The translations under genes and the position numbers were made by a program. Below the pieces are notes generated by a model. It was given only the letters and a program-made list of their open reading frames with translations. It did not search any database and was not told the origin of the DNA. 64,000 nt of DNA from Sporosarcina sp. Marseille-Q4943 (GTDB lineage: Bacteria > Bacillota > Bacilli > Bacillales_A > Planococcaceae): contig NZ_OX031157.1 in assembly GCF_943736995.1 (NCBI RefSeq), positions 806,001 through 870,000 of the forward strand, in the 5' to 3' direction. Positions 1 through 9,278 of this stretch are shown here, piece after piece. The first letter of the stretch is position 1. The number at the start of each line of letters is the position of its first letter.

Positions 1-708
1 ATGACCGACAAGAAGAACGACAATTGTTGATACCGTGGCAATGATAATGGAAATCTGAAAAGATTTTTTGAACATATCCACTTGTTGTCTCTTTCGAATT
101 TTCCACGCACTTACGCCTGCCACGAAAAAAGCCCCTGTTGCAAAAGCAGAAAATAAAACATGTGGGAACTGAACCCATAATTGCGGGTTTGTTAATAATG
201 CGAGGAAATCATTCATTTGTGCTCTGCCTTCAAAATATTCAAAGCCAACTGGGTGATGCATAAATGAATTGGCTGTTAAAATCCAAAATGCAGAAAGAAC
301 AGTTCCAAACAGAACGAGCCAAATAGATAGTAAATGAATTCGTTTTGGCAAACGATTCCATCCGAACACCCATAATCCAATGAATGTGGACTCCATAAAG
401 AAAGCGAGCAGTCCTTCGATTGCAAGTGATGGACCAAAGACATCTCCAACGAACCTTGAATAGGTTGACCAGTTCATACCGAACTGAAACTCTTGTAAAA
501 TTCCTGTTACGACACCGACTGCAAAGTTAATGAGAAATAATTTACCCCAAAACTTCGTCAGTTTTTTATACTTTTCATCGCCCGTTCGGTGATAAATTGT
601 TTGCATAATTGCAATTGTTAATGCGAGACCAATTGAAAGTGGCACGAAAAGGTAATGAAATATTGTTGTTGAAGCAAATTGGATTCTTGCTAAAATAATC
701 GGATCCAT
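1..708 (-). CDS. cydA: Cytochrome bd ubiquinol oxidase subunit I (3' end outside window)
   Basis: Reads from ATG at 708 off the window edge; 236 N-terminal residues are visible. It is the quinol-oxidising, haem-carrying membrane subunit of the high-oxygen-affinity terminal oxidase. The start MDPIILARIQFAST is followed by FHYLFVPLSIG, whose His at about residue 18 matches the haem ligand near residue 19 of E. coli CydA. At least five hydrophobic segments follow. A GAAGGAG ribosome binding site sits just upstream of the ATG. The remaining C-terminal half, including the later haem ligands, would lie before position 1. Family assignment is confident; cydB presumably follows outside the window. 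Confidence 0.95.
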   Translation of the reverse strand, partial: MDPIILARIQFASTTIFHYLFVPLSIGLALTIAIMQTIYHRTGDEKYKKLTKFWGKLFLINFAVGVVTGILQEFQFGMNWSTYSRFVGDVFGPSLAIEGLLAFFMESTFIGLWVFGWNRLPKRIHLLSIWLVLFGTVLSAFWILTANSFMHHPVGFEYFEGRAQMNDFLALLTNPQLWVQFPHVLFSAFATGAFFVAGVSAWKIRKRQQVDMFKKSFQISIIIATVSTIVVLLVGH

Positions 709-870
709 TTCAAGCACACTCCTTCTAAATATTTTCTAAAAAATAGTATTTAAATACAACCAACATGATTGATGATCTTCATGGAGTATACAATTCTACC
801 TTATGTTTACGCATTGTCTATGAAGAATAGATGACTAATCAGCGACATCTTTTTGTCCAATGTTTGGCTA

Positions 871-923
871 AATTATGACCTTTAATCTTATTGTGACAAA
901 GTAATTATCTCGATTGTTCACAA
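871..923 (-). promoter_or_regulatory. Putative cydA promoter with Rex-like half-sites
   Basis: On the minus strand TTGTCA (899-894), a 17-base spacer and ATAATT (876-871) form a plausible sigma-A promoter about 160 bases before cydA. TTGTGAAC and TTGTCACAA next to the -35 resemble halves of the Rex site TTGTGAA-N4-TTCACAA, but no complete site is present. Rex control of cyd genes is known in Bacillus; here it is inference. Confidence 0.35.
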
Positions 924-1068
924 TTAATCAGCAAGATGAGTACGATTAATTTTTATAAAGTTTTATTATGAAAAAGTTAATCATAATGTGCATACTACAT
1001 TTCAGTTCTTGTCAAAACAAGATTGCCTAGGATCCCGTTTTGGGCTGTCCAATCAGTCCATAAAAAAT

Positions 1069-1105
1069 ACAGGTGGAGAAAAATACGTGTTTTTTCTCCA
1101 CCTGT
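1069..1105 (-). terminator. Intrinsic terminator downstream of the Csp gene
   Basis: A perfect 15-base inverted repeat (1069-1083 and 1091-1105) is followed on the minus strand by a run of T. The plus strand also has a short T run, so it may work in both directions. Confidence 0.75.
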
Positions 1106-1174
1106 TTTATATTGACTTTATTCGATTCTTAGCAACATCAGCTTCCCGAGAGCAGTAATGGTTACTGACATAGA

Positions 1175-1217
1175 AATGAAGCTATTCCAAGAAACAGATC
1201 CTTCGAATAGCTTCATT
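1175..1217. repeat. Perfect 13-bp inverted repeat
   Basis: AATGAAGCTATTC at 1175-1187 is exactly complementary to 1205-1217 with a 17-base loop. It lies just after the stop of the minus-strand copper-binding gene but has a poor T run. It may be a weak terminator or an mRNA-end stabilising hairpin. Confidence 0.5.
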
Positions 1218-1242
1218 GTTGAATACGTTTTCCCCATGTCGC

Positions 1243-1569
1243 TTAACCTATCATTTGTCGGCATGCGTCGGCGCACTTACGGCAAGACTCGGCACAGCGT
1301 TGGCAATGGTCGTGATTATGTTTGGCACATTCGTCCGCGCAGCGATCACAGATTTCTGCACAGAGCTCTAAGATTTGATTAATGAATGGGCTATTTCGCG
1401 TTATCGCTTGCGCAGCGAATGCACAAATATCGGCGCATTCACGGTCCAACCGAATACATTCAGCCATCATCTTAACATTTTCTTCTTTCAAGCAAGCATC
1501 GTAACAGGTATTGCATGCCTCTAGACAGTCCAAGATTGCTTTGAGACACTCTTCGTATTTTGTATTCAT
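1243..1569 (-). CDS. Four-helix bundle copper-binding protein (DUF326/Csp family, YhjQ-like)
   Basis: 108 residues, very rich in Cys (16 by eye) arranged as CxxxC and CxxC-type pairs along predicted helices (CLEACNTCYDAC, CDRCADECAKHNHDHC, CRKCADAC). This is the pattern of Csp copper-storage four-helix bundles and of B. subtilis YhjQ. No signal peptide is seen, so a cytosolic Csp3-like role in binding Cu(I) is likely. Start ATG has an upstream GGGAGGTGAG site. Length agrees with the family. Confidence 0.9.
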   Translation of the reverse strand: MNTKYEECLKAILDCLEACNTCYDACLKEENVKMMAECIRLDRECADICAFAAQAITRNSPFINQILELCAEICDRCADECAKHNHDHCQRCAESCRKCADACRQMIG

Positions 1570-1701
1570 GGACTCACCTCCCGATTTTTTTCATTCGATT
1601 GTAACTTTCCCGAATGAAAATAATTTAATCTTAAAGTGAGCATCTTCTTACAAACTCCTTTCAACATCAATTTACAAAGAATCTAGTCGTAAGGCCGAAA
1701 A

Positions 1702-1734
1702 AAGACACCCATCTAATGAATAGATAGGTGTCTT
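1702..1734 (-). terminator. Intrinsic terminator of the NlpC/P60-SLH gene
   Basis: Stem 1702-1715/1721-1734 with one mismatch, followed by six T on the minus strand. Confidence 0.85.
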
Positions 1735-1751
1735 AGTTGTAATGAACAATT

Positions 1752-2798
1752 TTATTTAGCTGAAATCGCACTATAAATGGCAGCAGAGAACTCGGCGCGT
1801 GTCGCTTCCTTGCCAATATTGAATTCGGTTGTTTGGAAGACTGTTGTCTGATCTAACGTCTTTAAAGCATGGATTACATCTGCAGCCCAGTGACTTGATG
1901 GTACGTCAGTGTATTTGCTTGCAACCTGTACTTCCCCACCAATTTTTCCTTGAAGGTCAAATGCTCGATCTACAATTGCAGCAAGATGTGCGCGAGTAAG
2001 TTTGTCGTTAATGCCAAATTCCCCAGTTTCATACCCTTGGAAAATTCCTGCTTCATTCAAAGCCGCAATGTCAGCTGCGTATTGGTGATTTGGTTTAACG
2101 TCTGTAAATGTTACTTGAGTCGATGCTTTTAACTTAAGTTTACGGTTTATCATTGCAGCTGCTTGTCCACGTGTAATGGACCTTTCAGGTTTGAATGTGG
2201 AATCTTCATAACCGTTTATTACGCCAATTTCGTGTAATGCGATGATTGCCTCATAAGCAGGATGTTTAACCGATAAGTCTTTAAATACTTCACTCATCTG
2301 TTCATCCTGTTTTACCTGTACAGGGTCAAAAGCAACTTTAATATTTGTTGTAACACGTTTTGCACCGGCATATTTCGGAGCCCAGTAAGGGTCTGTTTTC
2401 AAATTTGCTTTCAGCACACCTCTGCTCTTTGCCGAGATGAATTTGTTATTCCCTAAGTAGATTCCCGTGTGCGAAATGCCTTTTTTATATGTATTTGCAA
2501 AAAACACAAGATCCCCAGGCTTCAAATTTTCTTTGCTTATTGAAGTCCCGACTTTAAACTGATCTTCCGATGTTCTTGGTACACTGATGTTAAAATTGTT
2601 AAAGACATATTGTATGTATCCGGAACAATCAAAACCGCTTGGCGTTGTACCTCCAAACTTATAAGGAGTGCCATAAAACTTTTCGGCAAAGGTTGCAATC
2701 TCATCCGGCGTTGCCGCACTTACTTTAGTTGATGATATAAAAGGTATTGAACTAATTAGAAACACTGCTAGCAATGTTTGAATCAATCGTTTTCTCAT
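1752..2798 (-). CDS. Secreted NlpC/P60 peptidoglycan hydrolase with three SLH domains
   Basis: About 348 residues. A signal peptide (MRKRLIQTLLAVFLISS to about residue 29) precedes an NlpC/P60 cysteine peptidase domain (about 30-150) with catalytic Cys in GFDCSGY (about residue 58) and His in ISHTGIYLG. Three S-layer homology repeats fill residues about 175-345 (FKDLSVKHPAYEAI, FTDVKPNHQYAADI, YTDVPSSHWAADVI). The protein should cleave stem peptides while anchored to secondary wall polymer. I chose ATG at 2798 because the signal peptide begins there; an in-frame TTG at 2810 is possible. Single gene with its own terminator. Confidence 0.9.
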   Translation of the reverse strand: MRKRLIQTLLAVFLISSIPFISSTKVSAATPDEIATFAEKFYGTPYKFGGTTPSGFDCSGYIQYVFNNFNISVPRTSEDQFKVGTSISKENLKPGDLVFFANTYKKGISHTGIYLGNNKFISAKSRGVLKANLKTDPYWAPKYAGAKRVTTNIKVAFDPVQVKQDEQMSEVFKDLSVKHPAYEAIIALHEIGVINGYEDSTFKPERSITRGQAAAMINRKLKLKASTQVTFTDVKPNHQYAADIAALNEAGIFQGYETGEFGINDKLTRAHLAAIVDRAFDLQGKIGGEVQVASKYTDVPSSHWAADVIHALKTLDQTTVFQTTEFNIGKEATRAEFSAAIYSAISAK

Positions 2799-3070
2799 TT
2801 TCCACCCCAACTGCTCTTTTTTTATCTATTGTTGTATTTTACTCTGCTAACTTTAGCATAATAATTATTAATTTCGCTTTACAATAACATTACATTCACA
2901 TTACTATTATTAGATTTTTATAATAATTAGCGAGAAAAAAACCTAGAATTAAACTTGCTGATTCTGGGCTTTATGATTTTGATTTTCTATACAGTAACGC
3001 TTTAGGATGATATAGTATCTTCATCTAAAAAACATGTTATGTAAATATATATAGAAAGTAGGGTTTTGCG

Positions 3071-4450
3071 ATGCCCCTAAATACTCTCCGGGAAATCATT
3101 GAAAACAATCAAGATGCATATATCGAGCAACTATTTACCCTTTTACGTCAAAAAAGCATTAGCACTCAAAATGATGGGATTACCGAATGTGCACAATTGC
3201 TCAAGGAGATGATGGGAGAGCTCGGCATTGCGGCAAGAATTATGGAAACGGATGGCCATCCAGTTGTTTTCGGGGAAATGATGAGGGATGAAAACTTCTT
3301 CACGTTGCTCATTTATGGCCACTATGATGTACAGCCTCCCGAGCCGATTGACGAATGGCTGTCCCCTCCTTTTGAACCTACGATCCGTAATGGAAAAATC
3401 TTTTGCCGGGGCGCAGGAGATAACAAAGGGCAGCTTATGGCCCAACTTCTGGGTATTAAAACGTATATAGATTGTTTCGGAGACTTACCTATTAATATCA
3501 AATTTATATTTGAAGGAGAAGAAGAAAACGGGAGTCCTCATTTAGCTTCTTTTGTGAAAAAGCATCGAGAACTTTTAAAAGCAGATCTTGTCTATACAGC
3601 TGACGGTTCTTCACATAATAGTGGCGCTCCGCTCATTTTATTGGGCGCGAGAGGATCGCTCGACCTTGAACTAGAAGCAAAAGAAGCTGAATGGGATAAT
3701 CATTCGGGGAATACAGGGAATATTGTTCCGAACCCTGCTTGGAAGCTCATCAATTTATTAAAAACAATGTGTAATGATGAGGGACAAGTGTTGATAGAAG
3801 GATTTTATGATCATATCCTCCCGCCTTCTGCGCGCGAGAAAGAATTGATTCAAAAATTGCCTTTTGACGCGGAAGACATTGGGCAAAAAATCGGGTACCC
3901 TCATTTGCAAATGGACGGCGAAACATATTATCACAAATTGACAATGGAGCCAACGTTTAATATAAACGGGTTACAAAGCGGCTATACAGGAGAAGGTATG
4001 AAGACGATTATTCCGGCAACTGCTACAGTGAAAATGGATGTTCGGCTCGTCATTGATCAAGACCCGATGGACATTTTCAACAAAATCTGTCAGCATGTCC
4101 AAAAACATGACCCGGACATTGAAGTGAAATTTATCTCAGCTATGGAACCGTCAAGAACTTCTGCGGATCTCGAGGTTGTTGAAATTGTTACAAAAGCGGT
4201 TCGTCTAGCTTACGAACAAGAACCACTGATTCAACCGAGCCTTGGCAGTTCACTACCTGATTATGTATGGACCAAAATATTAGAGGTCCCATCGATTATC
4301 ATGCCTTATGCAAATTTCGATCAAAGAAACCATTCTCCGAATGAAAATATCGCGATCGATTATTTTTTGAATGGAATTCATTGTACTTGTCATGTAATCC
4401 ATGCACTTGGTGAATATGCAGAAAGTCTTAGAAAAGGGGTTTCTAAGTGA
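3071..4450 (+). CDS. M20 family metallopeptidase (dipeptidase-like)
   Basis: 459 residues, the normal length for M20 dipeptidases of the carnosinase/CNDP group. Zinc-site motifs are visible in order: GHYDVQPP (about residue 85), GAGDNKGQ with the bridging Asp (about 120), and EGEEENGSP with the catalytic and ligand Glu (about 155), followed by a dimerisation lid and a C-terminal His in RNHSPNE. Cytosolic; likely hydrolyses di- or short peptides or N-acyl amino acids. Its stop codon overlaps the GTG start of the next gene (GTGA), which indicates translational coupling with a YfcC carrier that may import its substrate. Exact substrate unknown. Confidence 0.9.
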   Translation: MPLNTLREIIENNQDAYIEQLFTLLRQKSISTQNDGITECAQLLKEMMGELGIAARIMETDGHPVVFGEMMRDENFFTLLIYGHYDVQPPEPIDEWLSPPFEPTIRNGKIFCRGAGDNKGQLMAQLLGIKTYIDCFGDLPINIKFIFEGEEENGSPHLASFVKKHRELLKADLVYTADGSSHNSGAPLILLGARGSLDLELEAKEAEWDNHSGNTGNIVPNPAWKLINLLKTMCNDEGQVLIEGFYDHILPPSAREKELIQKLPFDAEDIGQKIGYPHLQMDGETYYHKLTMEPTFNINGLQSGYTGEGMKTIIPATATVKMDVRLVIDQDPMDIFNKICQHVQKHDPDIEVKFISAMEPSRTSADLEVVEIVTKAVRLAYEQEPLIQPSLGSSLPDYVWTKILEVPSIIMPYANFDQRNHSPNENIAIDYFLNGIHCTCHVIHALGEYAESLRKGVSK

Positions 4451-5853
4451 ACACGGAAAAGAAATCGGTAAAAACTTTTTTTAAAGTACCCCATGTATTT
4501 GCCTTAATGTTTATCATTGTTTTAGTCGCGGCAGTTCTCACGTATATTATCCCAGCCGGCGAATTTGATCGTGTGGAAGACCCGTTAAGTGGAAGGATGG
4601 TCGTACAAGAAGGCTCGTTCCATGATGTCCAGAAGGCTCCCGTTAGCATTCTTGAAATTCCAAGTTTGATTATCAAAGGATTGAATGAATCCAGTGGAAT
4701 CATTTTATTCATATTTGTCGTCGGCGGTTCGTTTCGAATTATTACATCAACTGGAGCTTTTGATGCGATTATCGGGTCCATCACGACGAAATTGGGTAAG
4801 CGAGAAATCCTCATTATTCCATTGTTGTTAACGCTGTTTTCGATTTTCGGTGCGACAGTCGGCATGTCGATTGAAGCATTAGGATTAGTACCGCTCGTCG
4901 TTGCCCTTGCCAGATCTTTAAAATATGACGCCTTAACCGGTATGGCTATAGTACTCGTCGGTGTCTTTTGCGGATTTATTGCCGGATTAATGAATCCATT
5001 TACGGTCGGCGTTGCGCAACAAATTGCGGGACTCCCGATCTATTCGGGCATGTGGTTACGAGCAGTACTCTTAGTCGTCCTTTTAGTTGTTGCGAGTATC
5101 TATATCATTCGTTATGCAAAATTAGTGAAGTTGGATCCTGCAAAAAGCTTGGTCTTCGAACTCGAGCAAAATGCAAAAGGCGAGGGCTCAGATTTCGTTC
5201 AGTCCTCCAAATTTCACATCAAACACTTTTTAGTCATACTTATATTCATTTCTGGGATTGGTACACTCATCTGGGGTGTCTCGACAAGAGGTTGGTATAT
5301 CGAACAGATGGCTGCCCTATTCTTGGCAATGGGGATACTTTCAGGGTTATTTGCAAGATTTGGTTCGACTCGGATTGCTGAAGAATTTGTGGAAGGCGCT
5401 AAAGCCGTCACACTCGGTGCATTGATTGTTGGAATCGCCCGGGCCATTCCAGTCGTATTGGAAGAGGGCAACATCATTGACTCACTCGTCTATGGTCTTT
5501 CCAATATCATCATGTTCATGCCGGATTCCATTAAGGTGATTAGTATATACATTGTTCAAAACGTCATTAACTTTTTCATTAATTCGGGTTCCGGCCAAGC
5601 AGCGGTCACAATGCCGATTATGATTCCTTTAGGTGACTTAGTCGGGATCACTAGACAAACGACCGTTCTCTCATTTCATTTAGGTGACGGATTTACGAAC
5701 TTAATTTTTCCGACGGGCTCAACGATGATGGCCTATCTTGCTACAACCGGTATCTCTTATGAAAAATGGGTTAAATTCATTTGGCCATTAGTTCTGATCT
5801 TCATCATTATTGGCGGCGTTTTCGTTGTGTTTGCGCATATGATTCATTATTAA
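4447..5853 (+). CDS. YfcC family C4-dicarboxylate/amino acid carrier
   Basis: 468 residues with about 12 hydrophobic segments, matching the YfcC/DcuC-ArcD-like carrier family in length and pattern: N-terminal VPHVFALMFIIVLVAAVLTY then YIIPAGEFDR, and the family-typical NPFTVGVAQ and SGSGQAAVTMP stretches. Start is GTG at 4447, overlapping the dipeptidase stop, with an AGAAAAGGGG site upstream. Function is secondary transport of carboxylates or (di)peptides; coupling to the peptidase favours a peptide or acyl-amino-acid substrate (inference). A strong terminator follows. Confidence 0.88.
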   Translation: MNTEKKSVKTFFKVPHVFALMFIIVLVAAVLTYIIPAGEFDRVEDPLSGRMVVQEGSFHDVQKAPVSILEIPSLIIKGLNESSGIILFIFVVGGSFRIITSTGAFDAIIGSITTKLGKREILIIPLLLTLFSIFGATVGMSIEALGLVPLVVALARSLKYDALTGMAIVLVGVFCGFIAGLMNPFTVGVAQQIAGLPIYSGMWLRAVLLVVLLVVASIYIIRYAKLVKLDPAKSLVFELEQNAKGEGSDFVQSSKFHIKHFLVILIFISGIGTLIWGVSTRGWYIEQMAALFLAMGILSGLFARFGSTRIAEEFVEGAKAVTLGALIVGIARAIPVVLEEGNIIDSLVYGLSNIIMFMPDSIKVISIYIVQNVINFFINSGSGQAAVTMPIMIPLGDLVGITRQTTVLSFHLGDGFTNLIFPTGSTMMAYLATTGISYEKWVKFIWPLVLIFIIIGGVFVVFAHMIHY

Positions 5854-5885
5854 TATTGGATAACCGACAAAAAGTATATAGCAAT

Positions 5886-5926
5886 GGAAACAGGCTACTT
5901 CAAAATAAATGAAGTAGCCTGTTTCC
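5886..5926. terminator. Bidirectional terminator between yfcC-like and ZIP genes
   Basis: Perfect 16-base stem (5886-5901/5911-5926) between converging genes. T-rich sequence lies on the 3' side in the plus direction. Confidence 0.85.
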
Positions 5927-5935
5927 TTTATCCCT

Positions 5936-6754
5936 TTATCCAAAAGCGACATCAAGTATCATCATTACTGTAAAACCTAACATGAGGCACATCGAAGCTA
6001 GATTTTTATTGCCATTTTCCTGCGAGCCTGGAACGACTTCTTCCACGACGACAAAAATCATAGCTCCCGCTGCAAAGCTTAATGCAAATGGAAGAAGGGG
6101 CTGCATCGTCGTGACCGCAAGAACACCGATTACAGCTGAAATCGGTTCAACCGCTCCTGAAAACTGTCCATAGAAGAAACTTTTCCGGCGAGACATCCCG
6201 TCTCTCCGCAATGGCATCGACACAGCTGTCCCCTCCGGAAGGTTCTGGATTCCGATCCCAACAGCCAAAGCAATTGCGGCAGCTATTGTAGCCGATGGCA
6301 TGCCTGCTGCCACTGCCCCAAAGGCGACACCAACCGCAAGACCTTCAGGTATATTGTGCAATGTAATGGCGAAAACAAGTAGCGTACTGCGCCGTCTGCT
6401 CGCAGGATTGATGCCCTCCGCGTCTTTCATCGGGGAGCTAGGGTGCAAATGAGGAATGACCTTATTTGCTACCCACAGAAAAATACCACCCAGTAAAAAG
6501 CCGATAGCTGCTGGGAACCATGATGGAAACGAACTATTTTGCTCGGCCATTTCAATGGCAGGCGAAAGCAGCGACCAAAAACTTGCCGCTATCATAACAC
6601 CACCCGCAAATCCCAACATTCCATCCATCAACTTCTGATTGACTTTCTTCGTTGTAAAGACCAAGGCAGCCCCGACAGCAGTCATCCCCCACGTGAACAA
6701 GGTGGCGATCAATGCTTGGTAGACTGGACTCAGCCCTAAAAAATATTCCATCAT
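5936..6754 (-). CDS. ZIP family divalent metal transporter
   Basis: 272 residues with about eight membrane helices. The ZIP signatures HNIPEGLAVG and QNLPEGTAV form the paired metal-binding helices, separated from the N-terminal half by a loop with HLHP, as in bacterial ZupT/GufA-type proteins. It should move Zn, Mn or Fe into the cytoplasm. Start ATG at 6754 has AAGGAG at good spacing. No Zur or MntR box was recognised upstream. Confidence 0.92.
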   Translation of the reverse strand: MMEYFLGLSPVYQALIATLFTWGMTAVGAALVFTTKKVNQKLMDGMLGFAGGVMIAASFWSLLSPAIEMAEQNSSFPSWFPAAIGFLLGGIFLWVANKVIPHLHPSSPMKDAEGINPASRRRSTLLVFAITLHNIPEGLAVGVAFGAVAAGMPSATIAAAIALAVGIGIQNLPEGTAVSMPLRRDGMSRRKSFFYGQFSGAVEPISAVIGVLAVTTMQPLLPFALSFAAGAMIFVVVEEVVPGSQENGNKNLASMCLMLGFTVMMILDVAFG

Positions 6755-6954
6755 ATTTATTCTCCTTACTCATTATGATCCTGATAATAGTGCTATTATA
6801 TGCCGAATGTTTCCCTTGTGCAACATTTTTATTTTAAGTAATATATTTTCCTAATTGAAAATAATATTCTTCAAAAAAGATTCCGTGGTATGATTGAGAA
6901 ATTGATGTGTATATAGGAACACAAATACATAATGTTCTCAAGGAGTGAAGAGCT

Positions 6955-7599
6955 ATGGATAAAAAAGAACATCAACTTTTTGATTACTATTACAGTAAGT
7001 TTGCGGAGAGGAATTTCGATGAAAAAGATGTGATGAGCTTTTTACTTTTTGTAAAGGAAAAAGCGCAAGATAGTAAAGTGATAAAGGAACTCGGAGATTT
7101 TATTGTCCAAAGGGAAAATTATTCGGGTTATGTAAAAGCATTTTTCGACGATTGCCAAGACATTATTAACAACCTCGGTAAAGGAAAAAAGAAAAAGATC
7201 GAGAATATGTTTTCCTTCAAAGAAATTCGGAATGGCTTCAACGCTTTATTCATTGAACAAGGTTTGGAAAAACTGCCTCACGAAGTAATTAATGATTTCA
7301 TTTTGTGCATTATTTCATTGTCGCAAAACATTACATTAGTATCGGGAAGCTCAAATAAGAAAGTCGGCCACTTAAGTTTCGCAGCGTCCAGCAAAGAGTT
7401 GTTCTTAATGGGCAATATGAAAGTCTTGCATAAAGGGCGTTTCATACCTGTAACATTCCCGGTTTTATCAGTAAGAAACATGTATGAAAAAGTAAAACCA
7501 CAAGATCAAAATGACACCCCTTACCTCTTTGATAATGAGATCATCGAGGTTATCAATAGCGAAGGGCAAATGTTCATTACGTTTCCAACATTGTCGTAA
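6955..7599 (+). CDS. Hypothetical protein, unrecognised
   Basis: 214 residues, soluble, no signal peptide or membrane helix. The N-terminal half is helical and charged, with a lysine patch GKGKKKK at about residue 78; the C-terminal half appears beta-rich. I do not recognise a family. An AAGGAG site precedes ATG at 6955. Downstream lies a palindromic element that contains its likely terminator. Single gene. Confidence 0.8.
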   Translation: MDKKEHQLFDYYYSKFAERNFDEKDVMSFLLFVKEKAQDSKVIKELGDFIVQRENYSGYVKAFFDDCQDIINNLGKGKKKKIENMFSFKEIRNGFNALFIEQGLEKLPHEVINDFILCIISLSQNITLVSGSSNKKVGHLSFAASSKELFLMGNMKVLHKGRFIPVTFPVLSVRNMYEKVKPQDQNDTPYLFDNEIIEVINSEGQMFITFPTLS

Positions 7600-7600
7600 C

Positions 7601-7749
7601 CGGTGCCTGTGCAAGACACTTTTCAGACAATACACTACAATTGCATAAAGAGTAAACAGGAAGCCCTCCATATCAATATTTGGCGGGCTTCCTGTCGTAT
7701 TTTTATAAACTTTGATGAATTGTCATAATTGCACCTTGCACAGGCACCG
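7601..7749. repeat. Palindromic intergenic element with 15-bp terminal inverted repeats
   Basis: CGGTGCCTGTGCAAG at 7601-7615 is exactly inverted at 7735-7749. In the middle a 15-base imperfect stem (7656-7670/7681-7695) followed by a T run looks like the terminator of the upstream gene. The GGTGCCTG ends resemble REP- or MITE-type elements of Bacillales; no transposase is present. Confidence 0.6.
7656..7695 (+). terminator. Intrinsic terminator inside palindromic element
   Basis: Stem ACAGGAAGCCC paired with GGGCTTCCTGT, then CGTATTTTT. It serves the gene ending at 7599. Confidence 0.75.
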
Positions 7750-7768
7750 AAACAATTCTGAATTGATG

Positions 7769-7987
7769 TTATTCATTTTGATTTCTTGTTTTGGAGCCTT
7801 GTTTATCGTTATCTACGGTACTTTCCCCTGCTTTATTCTCCATCGTTTTGTCAGAGGAACCGGAAACACCAGCAGCAGCCGAACCAAATGGATCAAGAGC
7901 AGAAGCCATCGTATCCCCAGTAAAAGCACCTACACTTGTTTTCCCGGTGTCGTGATCGTCACGTTTGCGTTTGTTATTATTAGCCAT
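7769..7987 (-). CDS. Small hydrophilic hypothetical protein
   Basis: 72 residues, low complexity, rich in Asn, Lys, Asp, Ser and Gly, with no hydrophobic segment. A good GGGAG site stands upstream of ATG at 7987. The composition resembles small unstructured sporulation- or stress-related proteins, but I recognise no family. Confidence 0.6.
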   Translation of the reverse strand: MANNNKRKRDDHDTGKTSVGAFTGDTMASALDPFGSAAAGVSGSSDKTMENKAGESTVDNDKQGSKTRNQNE

Positions 7988-8219
7988 TTATTTCACTCCC
8001 TCGTATGTTATAGGCAAGTGCTATTGTTTAGCAGTACTTGCCCCTTAACTTACTTTGTCCCTTAGTGACATATCTATGTGCTCCAGTCTCACTGATGATT
8101 ACCTTCTCTTACACACTTTTAATTTATTTAAAAAACGTTTGACTTTATTTCAAAAAACCAGTACGATTCAATCAAGAAGTTGACAAAATTTCAAAACACA
8201 TCGAAAGGGATTGACTTAC

Positions 8220-9167
8220 ATGACTGAAATTCTTTACGGTAACACACCTACCTTTTTAGGAGCGGAAAATATCTCTGCTACTAAATCATTTGAAAATATA
8301 GATGCAGTAGTATACGGAATTCCATGGGAAGGCGCCGTTACATGGGGCGATTACACAGGTTGTGAACTTGGTCCGAAAGTGATGCGCTTGACATCTGCTC
8401 GTTATAGCGGTTATTTACCGGAACTTGATCATATTGATGTGTTCGAACATATGAAGATCGGAGATATCGGTGACATCGATGTCGTACCCGCAGATGTAGA
8501 TGAAACAATGAATCGTATTACAAAATTTTCGAGCGATCTATGGAAAAGTAAAAAATTCCTAATTGGCTTGGGCGGCGATCATGGTGTTACTTTCCCAATC
8601 GTGAAAGCGCTTGCTGAAACAGGTAAAAAAGTCGGCATCATTCATCTTGACGCTCACTACGACAACCTCCCTTCTCATAACGGCGATCAATATGCACGGT
8701 GCAGCCCGTTTGCCCGTCTATATGAGCAAGAAGGCGTGCGCAATGAGAGCATTATTCATACAGGGATTCACGGACCAAGAAATATGCCGGAAGCTGGACG
8801 TAATGCGAAGGAAGCTGGCGCTGTTACCGTAACGATTAACGATATTCGAAATGCGAAAGACTTAAAGGCACTTGCAGGGGAACTCTATGCAATGGCAAGT
8901 AAAGATGTAGACTGTGTCTACTTAAGTATTTGCAGTGACGTGCTAGACTTTGCGTTCAACCCTGGCGGTCCAGTTGACGGCAACGGTCTCACTTCATATG
9001 AGCTACTTACGCTTGTCTACGAAATTTGTAAGCAAGGAGTTATCGGAATGGATTTCGTGGAAATTTATCCACAACAAGATCCGAACCAAAACTCAGCACA
9101 CTTCGTTTCAACAGTTGTGTTATATGCACTCGCTGGTGAAATTGCACACAAACAACAAAACTCGTAA
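8220..9167 (+). CDS. Ureohydrolase (arginase/agmatinase superfamily) with altered metal ligand
   Basis: 315 residues, usual superfamily length. Metal-site motifs present: GGDHG (about residue 123) and DAHYD (about 146). The third motif, normally SxDxD, reads SICSDVLD, so the first bridging Asp (D232 in rat arginase) is Cys while the second Asp is kept. The enzyme should hydrolyse a guanidino or amidino substrate to release urea or a related product; the exact substrate is unclear. ATG at 8220 has AAAGGGA at good spacing, better than the upstream TTG at 8211. It is followed by a YheO-like regulator and an NRAMP-related transporter on the same strand, suggesting one catabolic unit. Confidence 0.88.
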   Translation: MTEILYGNTPTFLGAENISATKSFENIDAVVYGIPWEGAVTWGDYTGCELGPKVMRLTSARYSGYLPELDHIDVFEHMKIGDIGDIDVVPADVDETMNRITKFSSDLWKSKKFLIGLGGDHGVTFPIVKALAETGKKVGIIHLDAHYDNLPSHNGDQYARCSPFARLYEQEGVRNESIIHTGIHGPRNMPEAGRNAKEAGAVTVTINDIRNAKDLKALAGELYAMASKDVDCVYLSICSDVLDFAFNPGGPVDGNGLTSYELLTLVYEICKQGVIGMDFVEIYPQQDPNQNSAHFVSTVVLYALAGEIAHKQQNS

Positions 9168-9190
9168 TTCACTTTCCCGTAATTTTCATA

Positions 9191-9221
9191 AGTCTTCAAC
9201 CCTTCCTGTGGGTTGAAGACT
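9191..9221 (+). terminator. Hairpin terminator after ureohydrolase
   Basis: Perfect 12-base stem (9191-9202/9210-9221), loop of 7, weak T run. Confidence 0.7.
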
Positions 9222-9278
9222 TCTATGCAAAGTGCTATTAAAGCGCTTACATAAGAAACTAAAAAAATGGTGATAACA

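Noticed and set aside
871..923. Complete Rex operator upstream of cydA
   Set aside because: Only half-sites are seen, not TTGTGAA-N4-TTCACAA; kept as a weak promoter note.
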